64,000 bases of DNA from Haematococcus lacustris (lineage: Eukaryota; Chlorophyta; Chlorophyceae; Chlamydomonadales; Haematococcaceae): assembly GCA_030144725.1 (NCBI GenBank), contig JASKMD010000018.1:2826114-2890113 (forward strand), given 5' to 3'. The notes beneath the pieces were generated by a model. It did not search any database, had not been told where the DNA came from, and worked only from the letters and a program-made list of their open reading frames with translations. Within the stretch, counting starts at the first letter, position 1, and the number at the start of each line of letters is the position of its first letter. Positions 31,527 to 42,453 of this stretch are shown here, in pieces. Both the position numbers and the translations under genes were made by a program.

Positions 31527-32186
31527 TCCTGGCCCTGGCCTATGGGGCTGCTGGCTTCAGTGGCAGCGGCAGCATTGGCTGCAGGGGTATGCCAGTCAGC
31601 CAGATGCTCAAGGAGGCGGTGAAGCAGTTCGGGGCAGGACGAGTGGTGATGGTAGATGAGTTCCGCACCAGCCGGGTCAGCTCAGCCTACAGCAACCCCA
31701 GTGAGGCCCTCCATGGGTAGTGCTGGGAGATGGTGGAGTCAAGGTGGTTGGGTAGGGTCAAGATTGGGAAGGTAAGGAAAAATCTTACAAATGTGCATTG
31801 CCCCATGTGTCCATGCAGGTGGCTGCGGCCAGTGTACAGCGAAGCAAAGCGATCCCAAGTCCGGGGCTTGATGTGCTCAACAAGCAACAACATCAGGTAA
31901 GCACTGGCCTGGCACTGCACATGTGCATGGCCGCAACATATCCCACATGACATGACACATGTGTTGACTTCATGCATCGCTCACACCCATGTGCAGGTTC
32001 TATGACCGGGACGTGTCAGCCGCGCTGAACATCCGCCGCTGTGCAGTCGGCCCAGGCCCATGCCCCACTGAGCTGTGCTACTGGGAAGGCCGCCCAGCCT
32101 TGCCAAAGCCAGGCAGGCCAGGCCAGGAGTGGGTGTACGTCGTGACAAGGCCCTGTTGCAAGTGGCGGCGCAAGTGGCGGCGATAG
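31527..32186 (+). pseudogene. Fanzor nuclease, C-terminal part (N-terminally truncated)
   Basis: Three spliced pieces: 31527-31716, 31819-31896, 31997-32186, with GT-AG sites and matching phases. The first has LALAYGAAGFSGSGSIGCRG and VVMVDEFRTSRVSS, the RuvC-II region with its Glu and the following Thr-Ser of Fanzor/TnpB. The second has WLRPVYSEAKRSQVRGLMCS. The third has FYDRDVSAALNIRR, the RuvC-III motif. Fanzors are RNA-guided DNA nucleases of eukaryotic transposons, related to TnpB and Cas12. Here the N-terminal half with the wedge/REC region and the RuvC-I Asp is missing, since the left inverted repeat directly abuts the coding part. The usual Cys pair after EFRTS is also absent (SSAYSNP). 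It cannot be catalytic on its own. Confidence 0.85.
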
Positions 32187-32214
32187 CCAGCTACAGCAAT
32201 ACAACCCAAGGAAA

Positions 32215-32434
32215 ACAAGATACCAAACCCCTCACAAAGGGGATGTGTGTGAGTAAGAGCTACAGAGTAGGGTAGAGCTCTTGCTAGTAGTAGACCTGGA
32301 GGCACACACACCAGAAGGCTGAGCTGAAGTGGGCAGTAGGCACACTAGCAGTAGCCTTTACAATAATGATCTCGCAGCCTGTATTTGATTACAACTCGTG
32401 CTTTACTCTGGTGTTGCATGAGGGCTGTAGGGAT
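32215..32434. repeat. Right terminal inverted repeat of Fanzor element
   Basis: Reverse complement of the left arm. It begins about 30 bp after the Fanzor stop codon, so the 3' flank of the gene and the repeat are nearly contiguous, as in the 21-kb copy. Confidence 0.85.
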
Positions 32435-33159
32435 GAGCCTTGCGCCATGGACCATGGTGGGATGATCATCACTCCATGAGTCTCTCGGGAAACTCAAGTT
32501 GCTTGAAAAGGCCACCTCCCGGCCTCCTCCCCCTTGTCCCTAGTGGCTGTAGGGATGAGGTCGAACAAAAGTCTGAGTCGGGGTACAGAAGTTGTTGCTG
32601 ATACACCCATGCTACACGTATGGCACGACTGTCAATTGCGTACCGGCCAGCAGGGTGCAGGGTGGCTTGTAGGAGTGGAGGCGACAAGCAAGTTCCAAAC
32701 CGCTGACATGACATGAGGACCAGAAACATCACCAGAAACAATAATTATTTTGTACAGGTTTGGCGTAAGGTAACCCTCGCCTCCAGCGGCACTAACGAGA
32801 CCTGGAGCCAGGGCAACAACACGAACATAATTGGGAAAGCACTCTGAGCTTCGATGCCTGGCGCTGGGGAGCGGGCCAGCTCTCCAGGACCTCGCTTGAA
32901 TTACGGTCCGTTGCCATATCCGGCAAAGTAGGGCTAGTGGCGGGCAAATGCACACTGGACCCTAAGCCACTGCAATTCGCGGCCAGTAGTCCTCAAGGGG
33001 CTCCTCTGCTGCCTACCAGGGCTGCACGAGACCGCAGTGCGATGTGATGTGACCCAGAAGGCGAGCAACATGTAACAAGTCTCGACATGTCCGTGCAGCC
33101 CTATCGAGGACCTCAAACTTAACATTACCAGACCCGTTTCTTCGCCTAAAATTTTACAG
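32435..33159. other. Spacer before gene at 33160
   Basis: No clear exon. MSVQPYRGPQ can be read from about 33088 but meets a stop before any donor. The true first exon of the following gene may lie here. Confidence 0.35.
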
Positions 33160-35373
33160 GTTCGACAGGCTAAGGCGGACGTCTTGTGCAGCAGCCAGCC
33201 AGACATCCTTGGGCTGAAGGGTCCTCAGGTGAGACAGCCCGCTTGACACACAGGACTCACATAACTTCCATAACTGCCTGAGTGCCAACAGAGGGACAGC
33301 GGCATACACCAGTCTGTGGAGCATTGATGAGCTAGTGTCTCAACGCTTCTACAACCACGACGTGCTACAAGCTCCATTCTGAACAGTACCATAGACCATC
33401 TCATGACTGTCATAAGTCAAGCTGTCACTCACAAGGCTGGCAAGTGGCCATTGTCGAGCTGCCCCTGGTGGTGTTCACCTCTTTTACCAGCACCACCCTC
33501 CTCCTCCGGCCCACTGATCAAACCCACCCCTGCAGCAATAACAGGGCATCACCAGGACGCTTGCAAGATCAACCACAGGCAACCGACAGCATTTGTAAAA
33601 CACCTGCAAGACACCCCTGCAGCACTGCTGCACGCTTTCTGTACTCACACACCCATTCGTGAGCACACTGCGGCCCCAGGGTGCCCAGTGTGACCAACCC
33701 AGTGTGACCAACCCAGTGTGTCCACCCCTCACGCCCCATGCTCATGGTGCGTTGTCCAGCCCCATGTGGTCGCCCTGTGTCTGTGTCCGCAGTGGCAGCC
33801 CAGTGTTCATGTGAGCCCAGGCAAGTTTCCTACCGCAGCCTCTGACCTGGCCCTGACCAACACCCTGCAGCCGGGGCTGATCAACCCTCACGACTTCCGC
33901 ACCCTTGCTCGCACGACACACGTGCCCGGCAGCCCACACACCGCAGCCCTGCTGCCACGCAGCACAGCAGGCAGCGGCGGCTGGAACACCAGCACTTACT
34001 ATGAGGCTGGGGAGAGGGAGAGAGGGGTGAGAGAGACCACCCAGCGCAGCCTCAGTGCCAGCAGGGCTCGCAACCAACAGCTGCTGGGGAATGGGACCTA
34101 CACCTCGCCGGTGCAGCGGGCAGTGCAGGTGGGGTGAGGAGTCCTGCGGGACTGGGGCTGGGCCAGGTCACAGGCAGGGTGGGGGTCCAGGGTGGGGCAG
34201 GGTGGGCCAAGGATCTGGAGGAGTGTGGAGGGGGCATGTCGTGCAGCTGCCTGCACATTGTGAGGCTGGCAGCGGCCCTGAGCTCCCAGCTGGCTGTTGT
34301 GTAGGTGTGGCTGTGTGTGACTACTGTGTAGGTCTATGCAGTGTGTGTCTACTGTGACTACTGTGTGGGTGTGGCTGTGTGAGGGTGCAGGTGGGGCAGC
34401 GGGTGCGTGAGGCCAAGGCCGAGGCGGGCGAGGACCTAGCTGCCCTGGAGGCCCGCTATGGCAAGGAGGGCGCCCAGGTGGGGCACAGGCAGAGGCAGGC
34501 ACTGCGGGTGGTATGGAGAGAGGCAGGCAGGCTGAGGCTGAGCAACCAGTAGGCTCTCAGCTGCACAGCAAGAGACCCTGGGCAGCTGCACAGCAAGTTA
34601 GCTGGAGCAGTGGTGTCTTACCGCCTGGGCTGCGCCCTGACCCCACCGCGGAGGGGGTCTAGAGGCGTTGGCATGACAAGCATGCCCTTGCGGGGTCAGG
34701 ACCAGGCGTCTGGGTCAAATGAGGTTAGCATGGGGTCAGGGCCAGGTGAGGTCATTTCCACATGAAGAGCAGCCCCCTCTTCACCTCTCTACAGGGCCCC
34801 CTATTCAGCTTTCTCTTCCTTCTGCAGCGCTAGACAACGCTTACAGCTGGGATGGTGCTCAGGACACGGTGCTGTGTGACAGACTCTTGCTCCTGGGCTG
34901 TGGGTAGGCCCAAGCAGCATGACACAGCAGCATGCTTTACATGCACAGTGAAATAGAACCCACCTGCTGTGATGTGCCTCAGCACCCAACACCAGGAAGC
35001 CTGTCACTGATTCCCTTTTGCATCTCACTTGTTGCCCGCTGGGCCTCGCTTCCTCCCTCAGCCTCCCAAGTGCCTTGTGTGCTGCTGACATTGATTTGAG
35101 CTGACCTGCCAACACGTCCCTGACCTGACCTGACCCAACCTGACACATAGCCTACAGTTGTCTGTCCTCCCCGTGCAGGCCTTGCTCCTGAGTCTCAGCA
35201 AAGCCTCCCCCCAACCCACCAGATCAACCACCCGGGCGCGGGCCAGCCCTGCCGACCTGAAGGCTGTGCTGCAGCTGCCTGACCTGCCTGCTGCGGGAGA
35301 GGAGTGGGACAGCCGGCCTGACACAGCCTCTGGCCCAGGGGAGCAGCAGGCCAGGGGTGGGGCAGGGGCATGA
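33160..35373 (+). CDS. Unrecognised multi-exon gene (5' end missing)
   Basis: Four exons splice cleanly: 33160-33228, 33793-34128, 34391-34477 and 35179-35373, all phase 0, about 228 residues so far. Sequence features: VRQAKADVLCSSQPDILGLK; then WQPSVHVSPGKFPTAASDLA with a polar linker (NTLQPGLINPHDFRTLART, GGWNTSTYYEAGERERGVRE); a short charged helix QRVREAKAEAGEDLAALEAR; and a Pro/Ser/Gly tail ending in TGA. There is no signal peptide, membrane span or known motif. The proline-rich strand-like start followed by a charged helix is reminiscent of small axonemal or microtubule-associated proteins, but that is only an impression. The first exon and start codon are not identified. Confidence 0.55.
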
Positions 35374-36479
35374 CCAGGTCAAGGGTGGGAAAGGGGTGCG
35401 AAAGGGGTGAAGTAGCTGCTGGTTCAGGAATGCATAGGGAGGGGGAGCGGGAGGAGATGCTGCGGTATCCATTGCAAGCAAAACACGTATCCTGCCACAG
35501 CAACCTCGCAGCCAGGGAGCTACACAGCCAGCAGCCTCAGAGCCTGGGCCCAGCACTCCCCTGCCAGCCAAGCGCACCAAGGCTGAGCAGGCAGCTGAGC
35601 CAGCCTGCAGCCAGACCATGCCACCTGCAGAGCAGCCCCCTCTGCGCCCCTTGAGGGGGACAGGTTGGGCCACACCTGCAGGTTCAAGGAGATGGCTGGG
35701 TCCACCCGCTGATGCCGTCAGTCGTTGAAGTGCTAGGCTGCCCTCACCCTCCAGGGGTCAGGGTTAGGAAAAGAAAAAGATGTAAGCAGATGGCTTACAC
35801 CTCTACGGCCTTTGAGCTGCTTGACCGCCCTCCCCCCTCTAGTAGGGGTTTCGGGTTTGCTGCAACGCAGTTCAAAGATGTTGCCAGGCTGGCCATAAAG
35901 GTGCCAATTGAGAGGGGAACGACAGGCTGCGGTTCCGATGATGGCTCACATAGCGTAGGCCGTCGGCCCTTGGGCTACTTGACCCCTGTCTAGGCCATGG
36001 CGTTGGGTGGCATGTGAGCAGCAGGCTGTGGGCCGTCAGTTGATAGGCATACAGCCACCTGGGAGGAGGAGGAGGTGGTGGTGCTGGCGCTGCATGTGAA
36101 GGTGCAGGCGTTGAAGGTGGTGGCGGAGAGGATGGTTGCTGCTTGGTGGGCGCACATGTCGGCTGTCAAGTGTCATGTCACGCAAAAGCCATGTCAGAAC
36201 AGGCAAAGATAGCCAGGGGCAGAGCAAGCATGGCTAGAGCAAGGTCGAGAAGCAGGCAAGGACAGGGTCAAGGGCGAGGGTCGGTGCTAGCAGATGTGCT
36301 CAGGGGTGAAATGAGGGAGACAATGTCAGACATGAGAAAGCCACACCACACCACACCACGCCGGGCCGGGCCGGGCTGGGCTGGGCTATGTAAAGGCCGT
36401 ATGTACTTACACGATTTCCCTGAGGACAACCATGTAATGACAAAATCACAAAGTTACAGAATTACGCGTATAAATACAT
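35374..36479. other. Intergenic region, no gene seen
   Basis: An open plus stretch (35712-35993, with FAATQFKDVARLAIKVPIER) has no supporting features. The rest is G-rich low-complexity DNA, including a GGGCC/GGGCT pentamer run at about 36360-36388. Confidence 0.4.
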
Positions 36480-37166
36480 GGTTACCCCCGCCATTGGCTG
36501 CACCCCCATGGCTCAAGAGATAACATCTAACTCATTTCTGAACGGATGAGGCCGCCGATTGGTGCGATGAGCTGGCGATGGCCTGACTAGAGTGCAGCCA
36601 GCCCCAGCGATTTGCCGGGTGGCTGGCCCCCAACCTGCGACGTGTTCTGGAGCCTCGCAGGTAATACTTGCGACTGCTATAGGCAGCCTGGACTCAGCGC
36701 GGCTGAATTTCGCATCCTGACTGGACATCGCAACTTTTCAGGTTGCACAAGATACTCCATACAATGATGCCTGTGGCTCCCGAGCAACCGCGAGCAGCAA
36801 AGATCGGTCAAAATGATGTAGGAAATGAGCTGATAACTGTGTTTACCGCCCACACATGAAACGGCCCACACTTGAAGTTAACGCGTTTCTGTCTCATAGA
36901 CACGTTAGTATCCCACACAAGTAATCGCACACAACTTGCAGTTCTTCATTTCACATCCTGGTTGGACTGTTAACTGGACAGCAAAAAGGCTTACATTTGA
37001 AAAATTCAAAAGTTTCAGCCCGCCGACCCCGGCAAAGGTGCACATCAGCCCGAGCAGCCCGCCAGCTTCGCGCTAATGAGCTGCACCGCCCTGCGCAAGA
37101 ATTGCTGTAAAATTCTCAAAGACCGGTAAGATGTTATCAGGGGTGCAGCCAATGGCGGGGGTGACC
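36480..37166. mobile_element. 687-bp MITE with ~30-bp TIRs
   Basis: Left end GGTTACCCCCGCCATTGGCT, right end the reverse complement of GGTCACCCCCGCCATTGGCT, each followed inward by GCACCCC and ATAACATCT. Flanked on both sides by ACAT, a possible 4-bp target-site duplication. No coding capacity. Confidence 0.75.
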
Positions 37167-38322
37167 ACATGTAGTTTTGTACTATTACATTCCCCCAGGC
37201 CTTCTACTGACTATGTCAATAATAGGCCCATATGATGTCCGGAAAAGGACTAATGTTAGGCGACTGATTGAGCTGTGTGGCGGCTAGAGCGGCTGGCGTT
37301 TGGGTAGCTCCGGGCATGTTGAGCGCAATGATCTAGGCTGTCATTAGGGCGCGACTGTTAATATTAACAGCCTGATGTTTTGGACCTTTAACTCAGGATG
37401 TCCCAACATGGGGTTTGTAATCTTCATGCAAGTAGTCGCTACAAAGTGCACCGATTATGTTAGCGTTTGTTGCATTGACACCGGCGAATTACTCCGCATC
37501 TACTGGCAAGCGGCGAGTTAATCCTTGCATCAGAGTCCATGCCGGCGCAAGCGAGCGCGGACACACTTCAGCTGCTCACTATCGATTGGTCTAGTGGTGA
37601 GTAGAGGCACCAATGAGCGAACTGCGCCTGCTATCGAGCCGGAAGTACAATCACATTTCAGCCCGCCAGGCTCGCTCCGCGAGCCTCTTATTGGTGCAGG
37701 CGGTGTTGGAGGGCCATCGTTGGGCAAGTTACTACTCGACATTGTTGCATACGCGTGAAACGTGCGTCTCTCTCTCAGGAATGGAGACCCCCATCCACAA
37801 AATGGCATGTTGTGAGCTGACCATTGTGAGTTTCCAGACTTTCGACTAGTAACTCTGTTCCTTACTCAACGTCACAGCTGCTGGAGAAGAAAGCATGGCA
37901 ATTAGAGGATCAGGCCTGCTCCAAATGACATTGGCGTGACCCGACTTTGCCTTGCAGGAATGACTAGCCTACTCCGACCGCCCGGACCGTGCCCCCTCGC
38001 ACCCCCTTGCACGCCCTTGCACCCCCACCCCCTCCCCAGCCCAGCATAGCCTTCCTACCTCCTCCTACCCCCTCCCAACCCTAGCCCCGCCCTCCCTCCC
38101 CCCCACCACCTCCCAGCCCCCTCACTGCCCTCCCACCCCTGCTGCCCCCTCCCAACCCCGGCCCCGCCCTCCCACCCCCCCACCCCACCCCCTCCCAGCC
38201 CCCTCACTGCCCTCCCACCCCCGCTACCCCCTCCCAACCCCGGCCCCGCCCTCCCACCCCCCTCCCACCCCTCCCTCCCTCCTTCCCTCCCTTCCCATCC
38301 CTAGCAACTCCTGCCCACCCCC
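37167..38322. repeat. 5' non-coding part of coiled-coil element plus C-rich repeat
   Basis: 37402-37480 starts CCCAACATGGGGTTTGTAAT and is shared with 53352 and 61878. 37975-38300 is CCCTCCCAACCCC-type low-complexity DNA with a ~110-bp internal duplication (CCCTCACTGCCCTCCCACCC recurs). Together with the ORF that follows, this is probably the 5' region of a transposable element. Confidence 0.55.
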
Positions 38323-39279
38323 ATGGGGCGCAGCCTGCGGCGTGCTCAGCTCCAAACCCTTGTAAACTCACCAAGAGCTGGTTATCTGCACAGCCCTAAC
38401 GGCCTAAAAGCCACAGCAAGGAGGGCGAATGACATTGCCCAAGAGGTGCAGGCCGAGAATGAGCTGCTGATGACTGAGGCTGAATTGCATCAAGCCATTG
38501 AGGAGGTCCTTGCTGCCAAAATGCACGACCTTGAGGAGAAGCACCAGCACCAGGCAGCACACAGGCAGCTGAGATTGGATAACGAGTCTCTTGAGGCAGT
38601 CATCGAGCAGTGCAACCTGGCTGTTACAATTGCAAGGCGTGATGTGCACCGCCTAGAGGCCCAGCTGTGCAAGTTTCAGCGCCGCCCCCTACTAACCCGC
38701 AAGCAGAGGCAGCAACTGCAGATCTTGAAGCAGACAGGTGTTTCCATTGAGGTCCTGCGCCGGTGGGCTGACAGCAACTGCAGCCGGCTTGACACCCATG
38801 GCAGACCTGGTGGCACAACAGTGCAGCCCACACCGAGGCCAAGCCCACCTGAGCCCACACCGGATAATGATGGCTTGCATGCTTTTGAGTTGTACCGGCA
38901 TACCCAAGCTGTGCAGACCAGCCTGTCACAGACGTGGACCAACAGCTCTCAGCTCTTGTAAGACATGCAAGGCCAGCTGCAACACTTGGTGCCAGCTCAG
39001 CAGCGACAGCAACTGGAGCATCAGCTGCTCACCTACCTGCAGGTGCATTGCAAGGCCATGTCAAGCTACTACGAACAACACGTCCAGATGCAGAATGCCC
39101 TGCCTGGCCTCTTTGCAGCTCTTGGCAGCTCTGACACTACAACGCGTTGGGAGGCAGCGCAAGAGGTGGTTAACCATGCAGAGATGATGCAGCAACAACA
39201 GGAAGACCAGCAGCAGCAGCAGGGAGTGGAGGGCATGAACATGGGGAACATGGGGAGGGATCGAACATGGGGAACATGA
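38323..39279 (+). pseudogene. Coiled-coil element ORF, copy A
   Basis: MGRSLRRAQLQTLVNSPRAG, YLHSPNGLKATARRA, a long charged coiled-coil (about 40-125: EVQAENELLMTEAELHQAIE, VIEQCNLAVTIARRDVHRLE), then LTRKQRQQLQILKQTGVSIE, VLRRWADSNCSRLDTHGRPG. A TAA at 38959-38961 sits where the copy at 61 kb has Ala; the same frame continues GQLQHLVPAQQRQQLEHQLL, TYLQVHCKAMSSYYEQHVQM, so the stop is a lesion or marks a read-through or spliced product. The tail is Gln and Met-Asn-Gly rich, from CAG and AACATG repeats. No known domain. Its second copy (54232 and 61268) and shared flanks mark it as a transposon family of unknown class. Confidence 0.6.
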
Positions 39280-39330
39280 ACATGAAGAACATGGGGATGA
39301 ACATGAAGAACATGGGGAGGGATCGGACCC
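39225..39330. repeat. AACATG-type hexanucleotide repeat
   Basis: GAACATGGGGA/ATGAAC repeats at the 3' end of the coiled-coil ORF copy A. Confidence 0.75.
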
Positions 39331-40424
39331 AACATATCGAGCAAGGTAACGTAGCAATGGCCCACACACCTTGAGTGGCCTTACCGAGTGGCCAGGTAGT
39401 AGGTACTACTCACGTAGCGGTCAAGCAATGCAGCAGCCTTGTATACTTCCGAGCATGGGTTGAGGGGCGTCGTTACATCGGTTTTGCGTGCCATGTGCAT
39501 TGTTTTGACTGCGGCGACTGTCCCTGACTGTTTGCAGAGGCTACTGGGCCACGTCGGTCGCGGCGGTCGGTCGCGGCGAGGCCCGCAGGAGCAAAACTGG
39601 CATGCATTTGAATGTCAAGATTTGAGCCGCCTTAGCACTCAGCACACTGCACAATATTTAATGATACATGTTTCACCGCATAGCTGACGGAGTCCTCTAT
39701 CCAGGCATGTGCAAAACATAAATAGAAACCACGTGGCTGAGACGCGGCGTCGTTTTGATTACCAGGGGTCGGTTTCCTATCATTTCCTGTCATTTTTTGT
39801 TAGTTGGGGTCGCCTGACTTTAACTACCTTAACAAAACCTTAACAAAAACCTTAACAAACCCTTGGCATTTGCGAAACAGAACGCTAAAGCACTCGCTCT
39901 CGTCGGCATCCCAATCATTGGCTGCTTCTCCATCCATCACAGCAAGAGCGGGGCAGAAAGAGAGCCGGGCGGGTCCAGGCGGCTGTGTTAAGGTTGTGTT
40001 AAGACTATTAACCTTAACAAGGTCCGGTCGCGCCCTAGCTGTCATGTGGTTCGCTCAAGGTATGTGGTGTCACCCCTTGACTTCACTAGTAGGGGGGTGA
40101 GTTTACATTTACAAGTTGCACCCCCAATCCCCCCCTAACCCCCATCCCACCCTTGGTCTCAACCTCCATCTCCCATCATCCTTCGCAAATTGACTTGCAA
40201 AGCAGCCTGTGCCAAGCAGCAGCAGTCTAGCAACCAAACCAGACCGCTCATCACAAAATATCCATTACGTGAAGCATGAGTTTGAGCACGATATCTAGAC
40301 AGCGCGCACTGTAGCGTTTGGTGCTGCAAAGCCAAACTATGGTAGACACCCCTCAACTTCTCGTGCACCGGGCCGTGCGAGACAAGCTCATCCACCGTGC
40401 GTCATTCACCATGCCAGGGTTAGT
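39280..40424. other. Spacer with shared repeat ACCAGGGGTCGGTTTCCT
   Basis: 39759-39790 (ACCAGGGGTCGGTTTCCTAT, then CATTT) recurs at about 63046-63070 in the same orientation, downstream of the other coiled-coil element copy. CCTTAACAAAA repeats occur at 39825-39860, and an inverted partner TTAAGGTTGTGTTAAG lies near 39990-40005. The spacer may include the 5'UTR of the kinase gene. No gene is seen. Confidence 0.45.
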
Positions 40425-41036
40425 GTGCCTCCGACCATAAGACTGGCCACTCAGCCCTGTCCTCAGCGTCCGCATTGCGTCAGGTCACCGGCACTGCCCC
40501 GGTGCTGCCGCAGGCCCATCGCGCAACAGCCTTTACAAACAAGTACATTGGCTGACCAGGCATACGGCACACCGGACAGGGCCCCGCCCGATGCCTCCAC
40601 TCATGAACTCCTGCATGGACGCACAACGCAGCGCGAGGCAGCAGCAGAGGGTGTGCGGGCCCAAGCCGAGGTGCCTCCAGCTTCTGGTGTAGAGCGCCTC
40701 AACGCGGATGTCATGCACACGCTTCTACACGCTGCGCAAGCACGGTGTCCTGCTGCAGTAGCTCCGCTGGGCTCGCAACTGGGCCCGCACGCTGCGGGCA
40801 CGGACGATGTTATGCAAGCAGGGCTTGCGGGAATGCAGTCGCTCCCGTACCTGCAGCAGGGAAACTCGAGCCAAGTGCCCACATTCCCGTGGCCCTGGCA
40901 GAATGCCGCGGCGCAGTCTGCAGACCAGGCAGCCGCGAACACTACAGACGGCTCTGTGGACGGCAGTCTGGCTAACTACAACATGGCCCTTCAGATGCAG
41001 CAGAATCAGCGGGCGCAACACCAACTTCAGTTGCAC

Positions 41037-41068
<32 letters not shown>

Positions 41069-42347
41069 GCAGCAACAGCAGCAGCAGCAACACTGGCAGA
41101 ACAGCAGAGACCTCCAGCAACACCATTGGCTGGCCCAGGTTCAACAGCAGCAACACCAGCAGCAGGTGCAGGCAGCACAAGACCACCAGCAGCTGGCTCA
41201 GTTCAAGCAAAACCAGGAGCAGCAGCAGCATGTGGCAGCTGTGCAGTCTCAACTGCAAGCACAGCTCATGGCGATGCAAGCCTACCAAGCCCAGCTTATG
41301 GCTGCGAGTGCCAGCCTGGCAGCTGCTTTTGCCAACACAGGCACCCCTCCCCCCTCTGGCCTGGCCTCCCTGGAGACGGGCTTAGCCCAGCTGCCCCCCC
41401 TAGGGACCCCCCCACTCCCTGTTGAAGCACTGACTCTCATGCCCATGGCCGTGGGCCCCCTGCCCCTGGGCCTACCCCTGCCTACCCGCAGTGCCGCTCT
41501 TGAGCCAGCAGGGGCTGTCTCTTATCCTGAACCCACCGCCGCTCTTGTGGCACCCAGCACTGGGGGGCCCAGGCCTGCACCCGCCTCTGCAGCTCCAAGC
41601 ACCCTGCCCAGCGGGGGCAGCACCCTCGGCCCCTCAGCTGCTGCCCCCCCGCCTCCCATGCCACAAACTGACAACCAACCTGACCAGCTGCAAGCTGCCA
41701 TTGCAGCCGCTGCAGCTGCTATGAATGGGATGCAGCTCAGTGGCAGCCAGAGCCTCACACCTTTGAGCATGCCAGGTCACACCGCAGCAACCTACCACGC
41801 AGCTACAGAAAAAGCGGGAGAGGCAGCAGCAGGTGTCCAGGTAGACGCTGGGGCAGGGCCGGAGGGCAGGGCAGCAGCCCCCGGTACCCAGGACGCCCCT
41901 TTCTTTCCTCCCCCTGCTGCATTGCCCTCATTCATGGGTGCGCCCGTTCTGCCCGCGGTTGACTTTGCCTCAGAGTTGGTTGATTGCTCAACCGCCCTAC
42001 CCGCCATGCATGCCACCCCCTTAGCCTGTTCCACCTTTGATGAGCTGCACCAGGAGCATGCGCCCAACAGCCTGCCCTGCCTGCCTGCCTCCACCTCCAC
42101 CCTCAACCCCTCCAGCTTCTACCCAGCTACCCGTGGCCCCACCTCGGTCTCCATGGCACCCACCCTGCCTGCCAGCAGCTCAGCTCAGAGCAGCAGCACC
42201 ATGGGGGCGGCAGCCAGCCACTTGCCGTGGGGGGCGGAAGCTGGCCAGCACTTCGCTGAGGGGGGTCAGCTGGGGCTGGGGCCAGGGGTCGGGGTCGGGG
42301 TCGGGGTTGGGGTCGGGGCTGGGGAGGCTGCTCAATCAGCAGCCATG

Positions 42348-42390
<43 letters not shown>

Positions 42391-42420
42391 CCCTCATGGC
42401 AGCAGCATTAGCAGCCGTCA

Positions 42421-42453
<33 letters not shown>

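Larger units (their letters stand above)
31306..32434 (+). mobile_element. Long-TIR DNA transposon carrying a Fanzor fragment
   Basis: A 1129-bp unit bounded by inverted repeats: left 31306-31526, right about 32215-32434. The outer ends read ATCCCTGCAGCCCTCATGCA on the left and, as reverse complement on the right, ATCCCTACAGCCCTCATGCA. The inner ends read GGTTTGGTATCTTGT on both. The arms are about 220 bp and over 90% alike by eye. The only coding content is the C-terminal half of a Fanzor. No transposase is visible, so it is probably a non-autonomous, internally deleted derivative. A GGCTGTAGGGATGAG copy also lies 120 bp outside at about 32546. Confidence 0.85.

Noticed and set aside
35712..35993. 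93-codon plus frame with FAATQFKDVARLAIKVPIE
   Set aside because: No splice context, no motif and no second copy; could be chance.
37587..37640. tRNA-like promoter boxes (TGGTCTAGTGG followed by ATCGAGCC)
   Set aside because: The A-box matches well but the B-box is poor and no cloverleaf can be folded; at most a decayed tRNA-derived SINE head.
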